A stretch of DNA of 64,000 bases from Hymenobacter psychrotolerans DSM 18569 (GTDB taxonomy: Bacteria > Bacteroidota > Bacteroidia > Cytophagales > Hymenobacteraceae), in the NCBI RefSeq assembly GCF_900142395.1, contig NZ_FRAS01000012.1, positions 78,033-142,032 of the forward strand, read 5' to 3'. Each line of letters begins with the position of its first letter. Position 1 is the first letter of the stretch. Below, in pieces: positions 43,403 through 52,837 of this stretch. Under the pieces are notes generated by a model. It searched no databases. It worked only from the letters and a program-made list of their open reading frames with translations, and was not told where the DNA came from. A program made the position numbers and the translations under genes.

Positions 43403-44581
43403 TTACGGCCGCTGCAGCACGGCCGCGTAAAATTCGGCGAACTGCCGGCCCACGGCCGGGTAGCTGAAGTGCGCTTCGGCGTAGCTGCGCAGGGTGGCCG
43501 CATTGAACTGGTTGGGCTGAGTTAGCACCTGCGTGAGAGTTTGCAGCAGGGCGGGTTCGTCGCGGGCGGGCACGAGGTAGCCGCAGGTGCCATCGGCGGG
43601 CAGCAACTCGGGCACGCCGCCCACGGCCGTAGCCACGGCGGGCAGGCCGCTGGCCTGAGCCTCAATGAGCACGCAGGGCAGGTTTTCGTAGTTGCTGAAC
43701 AGCACAAAGCAGGCGGCGCGGCGCATTTCGGCCGCTACGGCTTCAGTCGTGAGCTTGCCCAGAAACGCAACGGTGCCATCCTGCACCAAACCCAGGTCGG
43801 CGGCCAGCTGCCGGAGCGGCGCTTCGGCGGGGCCGTAGCCGGCAATACGCAGCCGCACGCCGGGCTGCGAGTCGCGCAAGTGGGCTACTACCCGCAGTAG
43901 CCCGCTCAGGTTCTTGGCCTGCTCGTTGAAAGCGGCCACGTGCAGCAGCCCCCGCCGCGGCTCCGCTGCCGTCGGCAAGCGAAACAGCGTCGTATCTACC
44001 ACGTTGGGAATAATTGCCGTCCGGGGGTTGCGGATACCTAGCTGGGCTAAGGCTGTGCGCAGGTTTTCGGATACCGTATGCAGCCCGGCCGCCGCCCCCA
44101 CCACTCGCTGGGTCAGCCAGCGCCGCAGCCCGCCGATGCGGTGCGCGTTCTGCGGCAGATACAGCGTCCAGTGCTCCGTAATGACGTATGGCAGGCCGCG
44201 CGTCAGCTTCAGCCACCACGCAAACAGGCCCGTGCGCAGCAGTACGTGCGCATGCACCAGTTGCGGGGTCGCACCCCAATGGCGCAGCAGCCGCTGATAG
44301 CCCTGCACCATACACCAGAAGTAGAGACCCAGCTTCAGCACCTTGTCGAGGGGGCCCAGGCCGGTGGGCCGGGCGCGGTAGTAGTAGCGCAGCACCGGAA
44401 CCGGACCGGCCAGGTCAGCGTCGCACTCGGTCAGGCGGGACAATGGGCCGCGGGCTACGGCCGCAAACAGCACGGCCACTTCGGCGTGGGGCACAATGGC
44501 CGCCACGTGCCGCGCCACAAAGTCGCCGTCTTGGTCGTCGTAGCGGTTGGGGTACCACTTGGGCAGCATCAGTATGCGCAT
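43403..44581 (-). CDS. Glycosyltransferase family 4
   Basis: This 392-residue GT-B-fold protein begins MRILMLPKWYPNRYDDQDGD and has the family 4 donor-binding helix. The pattern YENLPCVLIEAQASGLPAVA includes the E-x7-E motif (about residues 300-308) for the nucleotide sugar phosphate, followed by TAVGGVPELL. It transfers a sugar from an activated donor to a lipid or glycan. It belongs with the flippase and methyltransferase to a small surface-glycan group. The acceptor is unknown. Confidence 0.85.
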   Translation of the reverse strand: MRILMLPKWYPNRYDDQDGDFVARHVAAIVPHAEVAVLFAAVARGPLSRLTECDADLAGPVPVLRYYYRARPTGLGPLDKVLKLGLYFWCMVQGYQRLLRHWGATPQLVHAHVLLRTGLFAWWLKLTRGLPYVITEHWTLYLPQNAHRIGGLRRWLTQRVVGAAAGLHTVSENLRTALAQLGIRNPRTAIIPNVVDTTLFRLPTAAEPRRGLLHVAAFNEQAKNLSGLLRVVAHLRDSQPGVRLRIAGYGPAEAPLRQLAADLGLVQDGTVAFLGKLTTEAVAAEMRRAACFVLFSNYENLPCVLIEAQASGLPAVATAVGGVPELLPADGTCGYLVPARDEPALLQTLTQVLTQPNQFNAATLRSYAEAHFSYPAVGRQFAEFYAAVLQRP

Positions 44582-44807
44582 TTGCAGCAGCAGAGAGAAA
44601 GAGAAAACAGCAGACTTGGGCGCTGAAAAGATACTGGGATTTCCGGCGCCGCCCCCGCCACACAGCGCTGCTGCTGTTGGCCGGCGGCTGTTCGGGTAGC
44701 TGGAAAGCAGGTTTCGGCGGCCTTCTTTGCTCGTTCATGATTTGGTAACGGACCGGAGACAATGAGGTAATATCAGAAGGGGAGCTTTGCGGCATAATTC
44801 AACCCCC

Positions 44808-47693
44808 ATGAACCTGACACTCACCCGCTTTCTGGCCTTGCTGCTCCTGCTGCTGGGCCCCACTTCGGCCGCCTGGGCGCAGCAGACCGGCACCATCAAA
44901 GGAACGGTGAAAGACGCTGGCACGCAGGAGCCTGTCATCGGGGCCAGCGTGGGCGTGCCCGGCACCGCCATCGGCGGGGCCACCGACCTCGACGGCAACT
45001 TCACGCTCACGAAAGTGCCGGCCGGCAGCTATGCCCTGGCCATCAACTCCGTGTCGTACGCCCCGAAAACCATTCCCGGCCTGCAGGTAGAACCAGGGAA
45101 AGTGGTGGTGATAAATACGGTGCTCAGCAGCTCATCGGCGGCCCTCGGCGAAGTAGTCGTGACGGCGCAGCGCCGCACCAACACCGAGGTGGCCGTTATT
45201 AGCGAGGTGCGGCAGGCGCAGCTGGTGGCGGTGGGGGTTTCGGCCGAGCAGATTGTGAAGTCGCAGGACCGCGACGCGGCCCAGATTGCGCGGCGCGTGC
45301 CGGGCGTAAGCATCCAGGACAACCGCTTCGTGCTGGTGCGCGGCCTCACGCAGCGCTACAACGCCGTGATGCTGAACGACGTGCTGACGCCCAGCTCCGA
45401 AGTAGATACCCGCGCCTTCGCCTTCGACATGATTCCGAGCAGCGTGATTGACCGGATGATGATCTACAAATCCGGCTCGGCGGAGCTGCCCGGCGACTTC
45501 GCCGGCGGCGTGATTAAAGTATATACCAAGCGGGCCCCCGAGGAGAATTTCACCACGCTCAGCCTGCAGGGCGGCTACCGCAACGGCACCACTCTCTCCG
45601 ACGTGCAGAAATACGAAGGCGGCAAGTACGACTGGCTGGGCTTCGACAGCGGCAAACGCAGCATTCCCGGCAACTGGCCCGGCACACTCAACAGCAACAT
45701 TTCTAGCCCGCTGCGCGCCGCCTATGGCCGCCAGCTGCCCAACAACTGGGCCATCAATCCGGCCAAAGCCGCTCCGGACCTGCGCCTGTCGTTCAGCATG
45801 GGCCGCCGCTTCGAGTTGGGCGAAAAGCAGGTGGGCACGCTCACCAGCCTCAACTACGGCAACTACCACGTAGCCACGACGCCCCGCCTCACGTTCTACC
45901 AGAACGGCGCTGACCGCAACGCCGTGGACGCCCAATATCAGGACGAATCCTACAACAACGAGGTGCGCCTGGGCGTGGTGCAGAACTTCTGGATGCGCCT
46001 CAACAGCCGCAGCACGCTCGAGTTCAAGAATCTGTTCAACCAACTGGGCGCGGCCGAAACCGTGGTGCGCCAAGGTGCCGACTCGGCTGCCACCAACGAT
46101 GTGCGGGCCTATTCTGAGCGGTACGAGAGCCGCAGCATCTACTCGGGCCAGCTCATCGGCAACCACGAGCTGCCCAACGACAAAACCAGCATCAACTGGG
46201 TGGGCGGCTTCGCCTACACGCACCGCACCGAGCCCGACTGGCGCCGTGTGCGCTACATCCGCCCGTTTGGGGCCACCAACGGCGACGGTACGCCCGCTCC
46301 CTTTGGCGTGGCCGCTTCCAACCAGCCCATCCTGACGGACGCCAGCCGCTACTTCTCCGAGCTGAACGAGCGGGTAGAATCGGGCGCACTGAACATCATC
46401 CACGAATTCACGCAGGACTCGACCAAAGAAGAAGGCGGCATCAAGCTGAAAGCCGGTCTGTATGCCGAGCGCAAAGACCGGGACTTCAAGGCCCGCTACT
46501 TCGGCTACACCAGCGTGGGCAACACCGGCGTGAGCGGCAGCGGTGTACGGGTGCAGCCCATCGGGCAGGTGTTCAGCCCCGGCAACCTGACCGGCCGGGA
46601 AGGCGGCTTCTCGCTGCAGGAAGGCACCGACCCCAACGACTCCTACAACGCCAGCAACACTCTGCTGGCCGCCTACGCCAGCCTGACCGTGCCGCTGGGC
46701 AAGTTCACGGGCGTGGTTGGCTTCCGGGGCGAATACAACGACCAGGCCGTAACCAGTGAGCTGCGCGGCGGCGGCTTCACCAACGGCGGACGCCGGCTGT
46801 TCAGCCCGCTGCCCTCGCTCAACCTTTCCTATAACCTCACCGACCAGATGCTGGTGCGGGCGGCCTACGCAGCCACCATCAACCGGCCGGAGTTCCGGGA
46901 GCTGGCGCCGTTCCGCTTCTACGATTTCAACCTCAACGCCGACGTGCAGGGCAACTACGCCCTGAAAACGGCGCAGGTGCACAACGTGGACGTGCGCTGG
47001 GAGTTCTACCCCACTTCCGGCGAAATGCTGACGCTGGGCGCCTTCTACAAGCACTTCACCAACCCCATCGAAAACTACCTGAACACCTCGGTGGGCGGGG
47101 CCAACAGCCTCAACTATGCCTTCGTGAACACGAAAGCTGCCATGAGCTACGGCGTGGAAGCCGAGGTCCGCAAGTCACTGGCCGGGCTGTCGGAAGCCAC
47201 GCTGCTGCAGCGCCTCTCGCTGGTCGGCAATGCCTCCTACATCTTCAGCCGCGTGGATCTGGGCGATGTGCTGAACGTGCCGGATGCCAGCGGCCGGGTG
47301 CTCCCCACCGACGTGCGCGACACCCAGACCCTGACCCGCCCGCTGCAGAGCCAGTCGCCTTACCTCATCAACCTGGGCGCTTACTACAACGATGAAGACC
47401 GGGGCACCCAGGTCAGCCTGCTCTACAACGTGGTGGGGCCGCGCATTTTCGCCGTCGGCAATGAGGACAACCCCACGCTGTACGAAGTGCCCCGCAACGT
47501 GCTCGACCTGGTGCTGACCAAGCGCCTGGCCAAGCACTGGGAGCTGCGCGCGGCCTGGCAGGACGTGTTCAACCAGCCCGTGGAGCTGGTGCAGGACACC
47601 GACCGCAACAACAAGTTTTCGAGCAGCGACGCTTCCTACCGCTCCTTCCGCCGCGGCTCTACCACCACCCTCGGCCTCATCTTCTCCTGGTAA
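44808..47693 (+). CDS. TonB-dependent outer-membrane receptor
   Basis: From the ATG at 44808 the product has 961 residues. A signal peptide ends near SAAWAQ. It is followed by a carboxypeptidase-regulatory-like domain (GTIKGTVKDAGTQEPVIGAS to about residue 110), then a plug domain (QIARRVPGVSIQDNRFVLVR) and a 22-strand barrel ending in TTTLGLIFSW, whose final aromatic is typical of outer-membrane barrels. It imports a large or scarce substrate with energy from TonB. A surface lipoprotein gene follows after 50 bases and is probably co-transcribed. The substrate is not evident. Confidence 0.9.
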   Translation: MNLTLTRFLALLLLLLGPTSAAWAQQTGTIKGTVKDAGTQEPVIGASVGVPGTAIGGATDLDGNFTLTKVPAGSYALAINSVSYAPKTIPGLQVEPGKVVVINTVLSSSSAALGEVVVTAQRRTNTEVAVISEVRQAQLVAVGVSAEQIVKSQDRDAAQIARRVPGVSIQDNRFVLVRGLTQRYNAVMLNDVLTPSSEVDTRAFAFDMIPSSVIDRMMIYKSGSAELPGDFAGGVIKVYTKRAPEENFTTLSLQGGYRNGTTLSDVQKYEGGKYDWLGFDSGKRSIPGNWPGTLNSNISSPLRAAYGRQLPNNWAINPAKAAPDLRLSFSMGRRFELGEKQVGTLTSLNYGNYHVATTPRLTFYQNGADRNAVDAQYQDESYNNEVRLGVVQNFWMRLNSRSTLEFKNLFNQLGAAETVVRQGADSAATNDVRAYSERYESRSIYSGQLIGNHELPNDKTSINWVGGFAYTHRTEPDWRRVRYIRPFGATNGDGTPAPFGVAASNQPILTDASRYFSELNERVESGALNIIHEFTQDSTKEEGGIKLKAGLYAERKDRDFKARYFGYTSVGNTGVSGSGVRVQPIGQVFSPGNLTGREGGFSLQEGTDPNDSYNASNTLLAAYASLTVPLGKFTGVVGFRGEYNDQAVTSELRGGGFTNGGRRLFSPLPSLNLSYNLTDQMLVRAAYAATINRPEFRELAPFRFYDFNLNADVQGNYALKTAQVHNVDVRWEFYPTSGEMLTLGAFYKHFTNPIENYLNTSVGGANSLNYAFVNTKAAMSYGVEAEVRKSLAGLSEATLLQRLSLVGNASYIFSRVDLGDVLNVPDASGRVLPTDVRDTQTLTRPLQSQSPYLINLGAYYNDEDRGTQVSLLYNVVGPRIFAVGNEDNPTLYEVPRNVLDLVLTKRLAKHWELRAAWQDVFNQPVELVQDTDRNNKFSSSDASYRSFRRGSTTTLGLIFSW

Positions 47694-47743
47694 GTACTGG
47701 TTGTCATCTTCCTCCTTTTGTTTCATTCACCCACTTCTCCCTT

Positions 47744-49180
47744 ATGAAACGCTTTCCCAAAACGCTGTTGTTCGCTATGCTGGCCCTGGCCAGCGCCCCA
47801 CTCAGCAGCTGCGAGGACAACGACGACAATGCGCCGGCAGTTGAGAATCCTGAAACGCCCAGCGGCCCCGTGGACAGCGCCGGCCGGGTAATTCTGACGG
47901 GCGAAATTTCGAGCAGCCGCACGCTCAAAGCCAGCGAGAAATACCTGCTGCAGGGCTTCGTGTACGTTACCAGCGGCACTACGCTCACCATCGAGCCCGG
48001 CACCAAAATCTTCGGCGACCAGGCTACCAAAGGTGCGCTTATTGTTGAGCGCGGGGCCAAGCTCATAGCCGAAGGCACCCAGACCAACCCCATCGTCTTC
48101 ACTTCGGCCAAAGCCAAGGGCAGCCGCAACTACGGCGACTGGGGCGGCGTGGTGCTGGTGGGCAGCGCCCCCATCAACCAGTCGTTGAGCACGAACATGG
48201 AAGGCGGTATCCGGGGCACTTTCGGGGGCACCAATGCCGCCGACAACTCCGGTAGCCTCAAGTACGTGCGCATCGAGTTTGCCGGCATTGCGCTTTCCAC
48301 TTCCGCCAACAGCGAAATCAACGGCCTGAGTATGTACGGCGTGGGCTCGGGCACCCAAATCGACTACGTGCAGGTTTCGTATTCCGGCGACGACTCGTTT
48401 GAGTGGTTCGGGGGCACCGTGAATGCCAAGCACCTGGTGGCGCACCGCGGCTGGGACGACGACTTCGACACCGACTTCGGCTTCACGGGCAAAATCCAGT
48501 ATGGCCTTTCATTGCGCGACCCGCAGTACGCCGACCAGTCGGGCTCCAACGGCTTCGAGTCCGACAACTTCAACCCCGGCACGCCCGCTACCGGCACCAA
48601 CGCCGGCCTGCCCCTGACCGGCGCCGTATTCAGCAACATGAGCGTGTTCGTGACGGCCGGCACGCCGCCGGCGACGCAGGCCTCCGGCAACGGCTCCTAT
48701 CAGTCGGCGCTGCACCTGCGCCGCAACACGGCTATCAGCATCTACAACTCGGTTTTCGTGGGGCATCCGGAAGGGCTGCGCCTCGATGGCACCGCCACCT
48801 GGGCCAATGTGCAGTCGGGGGAGCTGACGCTGAAAGGCGTAACACTGGCCAACAACACGACGCCGCTACGTGCGGCCGGCAACAGCGGCACCGGCGCCTT
48901 CTCCGATGCCGACGTGCAGGCGTGGTTCAACGGGTCGGGCAAGCAGAACGCGGTGGTATCGGCCGGCAACCTGAGCACGCTCGGCCTCAACGCCAGCAGC
49001 TTCAACCTCACGGCTCCTAACTTCCTGCCCCAGAGCAGCTCACCTCTGCTCACCGGCGCCATCTTCGACGGCAAAGCTAACGACTCGTTCTTCGATAAGG
49101 TGACGTATAAAGGAGCCTTCGGCACCTCCAACTGGACCCAGGGCTGGACCAGCTTCGATCCGCAAAACGCCGATTACTAG
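47744..49180 (+). CDS. Surface lipoprotein with beta-helix-like fold, partner of the TonB receptor
   Basis: The 478-residue protein has a lipoprotein signal (LALASAPLSSC, Cys near residue 23) followed by an acidic EDNDDN stretch like the Bacteroidota surface-export signal. The mature part is beta-rich with repeated short strands and Asn/Gly turns (GTTLTIEPGTKIFGDQA, SGTQIDYVQVSYSGDDSFEW), which suggests a right-handed parallel beta-helix. No SusD features are seen. It lies 50 bases after the receptor gene and is likely to work with it, for example in substrate capture. It has no T9SS sorting domain. Confidence 0.8.
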   Translation: MKRFPKTLLFAMLALASAPLSSCEDNDDNAPAVENPETPSGPVDSAGRVILTGEISSSRTLKASEKYLLQGFVYVTSGTTLTIEPGTKIFGDQATKGALIVERGAKLIAEGTQTNPIVFTSAKAKGSRNYGDWGGVVLVGSAPINQSLSTNMEGGIRGTFGGTNAADNSGSLKYVRIEFAGIALSTSANSEINGLSMYGVGSGTQIDYVQVSYSGDDSFEWFGGTVNAKHLVAHRGWDDDFDTDFGFTGKIQYGLSLRDPQYADQSGSNGFESDNFNPGTPATGTNAGLPLTGAVFSNMSVFVTAGTPPATQASGNGSYQSALHLRRNTAISIYNSVFVGHPEGLRLDGTATWANVQSGELTLKGVTLANNTTPLRAAGNSGTGAFSDADVQAWFNGSGKQNAVVSAGNLSTLGLNASSFNLTAPNFLPQSSSPLLTGAIFDGKANDSFFDKVTYKGAFGTSNWTQGWTSFDPQNADY

Positions 49181-49206
49181 GTAGCTTATTCCGTATCGAT
49201 ATACCA

Positions 49207-49233
49207 AAGGCCGGGGCGTAGTTCCCGGCTTTT
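49207..49233 (+). terminator. Terminator after the receptor-lipoprotein operon
   Basis: The stem GCCGGG / CCCGGC around GCGTAGTT is followed by TTTTG, 27 bases past the lipoprotein stop. Confidence 0.6.
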
Positions 49234-49271
49234 GTGCGTTTTGGCGGGCCGTAGTGTGCGGGTCTCTACAA

Positions 49272-50060
49272 CTAGTCCGACAGGCGCAGCCGCTGCCAGA
49301 GCGGCTGCAGCTGCGCGAAAAGCTGGCGCAGGGCGGCAAAGTGCGTGACCCGTTCGCGGATTTCGCCGGCGCGCAGCCCCTGGCGGATGCGTTTGAGGAA
49401 GGTAAGCGGGTAGCGCCGGTCGGCCGCCGTCTCACGCGGGTCCTCCGCGTCGGCGTCGTCGGCGGCCAGCAGCCGGTCCAGCAAGCGCTGCTCACCGGGC
49501 CGCAGGTGCTGCTGCACGCGGCGCAGCAGCCGTTTCTCGAAGGCCAGCAGCGCCCGCGTGATCAGGTTGGCCAGAGCGAAGTAGGTGGGCAGCTCCAGCC
49601 GGTGCTCGTGCAGGAACAGCACCAGGTAGTCGAAGACCGCCGCCGGCTTCAGGTGCTGGCTGCTCAGGCGCAGCGCTTCCTGGTAGAGCCCTTCCGTGGC
49701 CGCCGCGTCGAAGCGTCCGATGCCCAGTTGGTCGCAGACGAGCTGCTGGTGGGCGTAGTAGCGGGCGTCGGCGTAGCGGGCGGGCACGAACTCGGCCGGG
49801 GCCACCTCCAGCTGCCGCGCCACGAAGGCCACGTCGGCCGCGTGGTAGCGGGTGGCCACGTAGAAGCGCTGGCTGATCTGGAAGTAGCCCAGCTGCAGCA
49901 CGAACCCGACCCGGTTGACCGGGGCCAGCATCCGGGCCAGGTGCGGCTCGGCCCATGCGGGGACGGCAAACACCCGGGCCTGCTCGCCCGCCGGTACCAC
50001 GGGCGGCTGCTCGTACAGCTCGCGCTCCTTGCCCAGGTGAATCCGCAGGTGCGTGGCCAT
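49272..50060 (-). pseudogene. Truncated Tn3-family transposase (DUF4158 N-terminal domain only)
   Basis: The 262-residue frame matches only the N-terminal DUF4158 domain of Tn3-type TnpA: VPAWAEPHLARMLAPVNRVG, VLQLGYFQISQRFYVATRYH and ADVAFVARQLEV. A full TnpA has about 980 residues, and the catalytic DDE domain is absent. A resolvase gene lies divergently, the usual tnpA-tnpR layout. The reading frame ends against the lipoprotein terminator region, so the 3' part was lost by deletion. Activity is impossible from this copy alone, although a stand-alone DUF4158 protein cannot be formally excluded. Confidence 0.75.
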
Positions 50061-50198
50061 AAGCTGCCCAGAAGTCGATGGAGTTAACGACCGTTATTTC
50101 TACCCACCAATGATAGCGTTAACGTCCATGTAAAGGTATCGAAAACCGGTACCTGTACGAAGCGCATTTACCTTATCGCTAACCTGCCCGTTTTGCCC
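50061..50198. promoter_or_regulatory. Candidate res/IR region between tnpA fragment and resolvase
   Basis: These 138 bases between the divergent transposase and resolvase genes contain GTTAACG twice (GAGTTAACGACC and GCGTTAACGTCC) and the inverted AAGGTATCG...CGGTACCTG pair. This resembles the multi-site res region of Tn3 elements. The precise sub-sites cannot be fixed by eye. Confidence 0.5.
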
Positions 50199-50837
50199 AT
50201 GCTAGTTGGCTACGTCCGCGTCTCCACGAGCGCCCAATCGGCCGAGAGCCAGAAGACCCTCATCGCCCGCTACCTGGCCGAGCACCGCTGGACCCTCGAC
50301 GAGTGGATTGAAGTAGAAATGTCTTCCCGCCGCACCGCCGGGCAGCGCCGCCTGCCCGAGCTGCTGGCCAAGGTTGCTGCCGGCGACACGGTCATCGTCT
50401 CCGAGCTCTCCCGGCTGGGCCGCTCGCTGCGCGAAGTGCTGGGCCTGATTGAAGAGTTGATTCACCAGAAGCGGTGCCGGCTGATTCTGGTCAAGCAGGG
50501 CCTGGACCTGGACCCGCAGAATCACCGCGACATGACCCACAAAATCCTGCTCACCATCTTCGCCATGCTGGCCGAGCTGGAGCGGGACTTCGTTTCCGAG
50601 CGCACGAAGGAAGGCTTGCGGGCGCGGCGCGAGCAGGGCATCGCGCTGGGCAAGCCCAAGGGTGTGGTGCAGCCGTCGATGTACGACGCCGACCGCGAGC
50701 GGATTCTGCACCTGCACGCACTGGGCGTGCCGCTGGCCACCATCGTGGCCGTGCACCTGAAGTACGGCAAGTACCTCTCCCTGAAAAACTACCTGGCCAA
50801 GCTGCAGCGCCAGCCAAGCCGGAACGCGTCAGCCTAA
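50199..50837 (+). CDS. tnpR: Serine recombinase, Tn3-type resolvase
   Basis: The 212-residue product from the ATG at 50199 has the resolvase N-terminal domain: VGYVRVSTSAQSAESQ with the catalytic Ser in the first ten residues. ELSRLGRSLREVLGLIEEL carries the catalytic Arg pair, and FAMLAELERDFVSERTKEGL continues the domain. The C-terminal DNA-binding tail (residues 145 to 185) is short. It lies divergently from a truncated transposase and close to a likely res region. It appears intact and could still resolve cointegrates of related elements. Confidence 0.9.
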   Translation: MLVGYVRVSTSAQSAESQKTLIARYLAEHRWTLDEWIEVEMSSRRTAGQRRLPELLAKVAAGDTVIVSELSRLGRSLREVLGLIEELIHQKRCRLILVKQGLDLDPQNHRDMTHKILLTIFAMLAELERDFVSERTKEGLRARREQGIALGKPKGVVQPSMYDADRERILHLHALGVPLATIVAVHLKYGKYLSLKNYLAKLQRQPSRNASA

Positions 50838-51000
50838 CCGGACGACTCGGAGGTTTTACCCTATTTGTTTAACACCACCTAAATTACCTATATAATTATA
50901 ATTTTTTTATATACTATGCGCCGTATGGGGTCTCTTTGGGAGCCAGCAGCCTATAGAAGAAAGCCCGCGGCCTGGTTGAGAAAAACGACTTCTCCAGCCA

Positions 51001-51029
51001 AACGCTAGCAGCTCAACAGCGCTAGCGTT
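51001..51029 (-). terminator. Hairpin overlapping the end of the AraC gene
   Basis: The stem AACGCTAGC / GCTAGCGTT with an 11-base loop includes the AraC stop codon. There is no clear T run, so termination is only possible. Confidence 0.4.
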
Positions 51030-51903
51030 CTTCTGCTTTTGCGAACCCAACTGATTCACGAAAAAACTGCGGCGATACGGCCGTATTTTTCTTGAAGAAG
51101 CGGCTGAAATAGTATTCATCCCCGAAGCCCAGCGCGAAGGCGATGGCCTTGACGGATTGACTGGTTAGGTACAGTTCGCGCTTGGCCTCCATAATGATTC
51201 GCTCCGTGATGAGTTGGCTGAGCGTCTTCTGATAATGGGACTTGACCAGGCGCGTTAGGCTTCGGGCGGGAACTCGTAACAGGTCGGCATACGCCCCGGC
51301 CGTGTGCAGGTGGCGGTAGTGCGTATTAATGGCATCTTGAAGTTGCTGCAGGAGCCAGGGCTCCCGGCCAGACGGGTTCTGCTCGGTGCCTAACGCGGGC
51401 TGTGCAGTACGAATACGGATAGCTTTCAGCAAAAAGAGCTTCAGATATAATACGATGGACTCTTGTTGTGCTACCTCTTGACGCCGTACTTCCTCTTGCA
51501 TCACAGCTGCCAGGGCGGCAAATTCACGCACCGCCTCTGGTGTAACCGGGAAGAAGGGCGGCTCAAAAATGGTGTTGAACAAGATGCCATTGCTAGCTAC
51601 CTCCTGCTGATGCCGGTAGATGCAGAAAAAGTCGGCATGAAAATCCAGGACCAGGCCCGATACAGCGGTGCTGGCTTGGATAGTGTAAGGTTGGTAAGGG
51701 CCAAAACAACACAGCGTACTGCCAGCAAACAGGTAGGTGGCAAAGTTGGCGCGTAGCTCGCCGCTGCCCTGCGTAAGCAGAATGAGGGAGTAATAATTAT
51801 TGCGTTGCAGGTAATTAAACGGGGTGTCGTCGCTAAAGGAGTAGCTTCGAAACGCTAATTCACCCGTGTGCGGATGAGTTAGCAGGAGACAGTCAATCGC
51901 CAT
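51022..51903 (-). CDS. AraC-family transcriptional regulator
   Basis: The start at 51903 (MAIDCLLLTHPHTG) gives 293 residues; an earlier Met at 51930 is possible. The N-terminal half is a cupin-like effector domain with no evident ligand residues. The C-terminal double HTH is seen in TAGAYADLLRVPARSLTRLV and VKAIAFALGFGDEYYFSRFF. It ends FKKNTAVSPQFFRES, the AraC signature. It is followed upstream by an ABM-type monooxygenase gene on the same strand and may regulate it. Confidence 0.85.
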   Translation of the reverse strand: MAIDCLLLTHPHTGELAFRSYSFSDDTPFNYLQRNNYYSLILLTQGSGELRANFATYLFAGSTLCCFGPYQPYTIQASTAVSGLVLDFHADFFCIYRHQQEVASNGILFNTIFEPPFFPVTPEAVREFAALAAVMQEEVRRQEVAQQESIVLYLKLFLLKAIRIRTAQPALGTEQNPSGREPWLLQQLQDAINTHYRHLHTAGAYADLLRVPARSLTRLVKSHYQKTLSQLITERIIMEAKRELYLTSQSVKAIAFALGFGDEYYFSRFFKKNTAVSPQFFRESVGFAKAEER

Positions 51904-51946
51904 CGCGTGAGAAGAATAGCAGCCAGCCAACCGGACGAACTGCCCG

Positions 51947-51996
51947 CCAGCCCCTAAAGCGACCTATGCCCAGGCATAGGTCGCTTTAGGGGCTGG
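51947..51996 (-). terminator. Long perfect hairpin between monooxygenase and AraC genes
   Basis: Two perfect 24-base arms (51947-51970 and 51973-51996) with a two-base centre lie directly after the monooxygenase stop. The stem is longer than most terminators and lacks a T run, so it could also be an operator-like palindrome or a mobile-element end. Confidence 0.6.
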
Positions 51997-51999
51997 TAA

Positions 52000-52293
52000 T
52001 TATTTGGCAGCCAGGATAGCTACTTGTTCAATGACAGGCGGCACGGCCAGCAAGTCGGCCGCATGGGCCATCAACGCAGCGGCAATAGGGCCGTTAAGAT
52101 GTGCCTGCCGGCCTGCTTCATCCGGAAAGGTATCAAAGATACCGAAGGTGGCCGGCGCCAGCTGAATAGCATACCAGGTTATGGTAGCCGGCTCTTGCTG
52201 AGCCAGGGGCAGAGCGCCCGTCAAAAAATCGAGTACTTCCTGCTCTTTACCGGGCTTCGCTTCGAGCCGGACCAGCAATCCTACATTCTTCAT
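52000..52293 (-). CDS. Antibiotic biosynthesis monooxygenase-domain (ABM) protein
   Basis: The start at 52293 (MKNVGLLVRLEAKPG) gives 97 residues. The YgiN/ABM pattern is present: LEAKPGKEQEVLDFLTGAL, ATITWYAIQLAPATFGIFDTF and GRQAHLNGPIA. These ferredoxin-like dimers oxidise quinone or other aromatic substrates without a cofactor. It lies upstream of and on the same strand as the AraC gene. The substrate is unknown. Confidence 0.85.
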   Translation of the reverse strand: MKNVGLLVRLEAKPGKEQEVLDFLTGALPLAQQEPATITWYAIQLAPATFGIFDTFPDEAGRQAHLNGPIAAALMAHAADLLAVPPVIEQVAILAAK

Positions 52294-52320
52294 GGAAGTG
52301 GGGGTTGGGTGAATTGACAT

Positions 52321-52837
52321 AACAAAGGTACTGCCTCTCTGAAAGGATTAACATGGACGGACGCAACTAGTGGCTGGACAAAAAGACCATGGCCGCTTCA
52401 AACCAGTATGTGAGCTCGTGTATCATGGTTTAACTGGCCCCGAATGGTGCAGTGGCTGTTGCAAAACCCGGCACGATGCAAAACGTGAAGGGCTTGAGGC
52501 TTCGAGCCAGGCCAGAAAAGAACATGAGCAGGCCGTTCATCTAGGCTCAGTAACTATTCTACGTAGTTGCTGAGCTGCCTTGAGAATTCTGTAACAGCCA
52601 CTGCACCTCGCTGAGGCCCCCTCTGTTGGTGCTGCACTACGAGTCGCAACGCAGCCTGGCCGCCGGCGGAAGGCTCCAAGTAATCTCAGCTTCCTGCCGT
52701 TAGGAAGAACTCATGCACCGCGCCGGCCGCCAGTAGTAGCAGGCGTTGGAGTTCGGTCATGACGAAGGCAGGAGGCAGAAATATATCTTCATCCCCTCTC
52801 CTGCTCAGCGGACGCCAGCTGAGGAGGAGAGGGGAGG
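52321..52837. other. Gene-free region with a MITE-like element
   Basis: No convincing gene lies in these 517 bases. The part 52446-52607 has matched inverted ends (see the repeat entry). The rest is moderate-GC sequence, and a CTCCTC/GAGGAG inverted segment (52797-52838) precedes the dehydrogenase fragment. Confidence 0.55.
52446..52607. repeat. 162-base MITE-like element
   Basis: The 18-base ends (GGTGCAGTGGCTGTTGCA at 52446 and its inverse at 52590-52607) differ at one base. The interior has no gene and includes a second inverted pair, CTCAGTAACT/AGTTGCTGAG. The sequence GGCTGTTGCAAA at the left end resembles ends of known insertion sequences, so this is probably a non-autonomous derivative. 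Confidence 0.5.

Noticed and set aside
45132..47054. 640-residue minus-strand open frame
   Set aside because: It is antisense to the TonB receptor, whose frame carries a signal peptide, plug and barrel.
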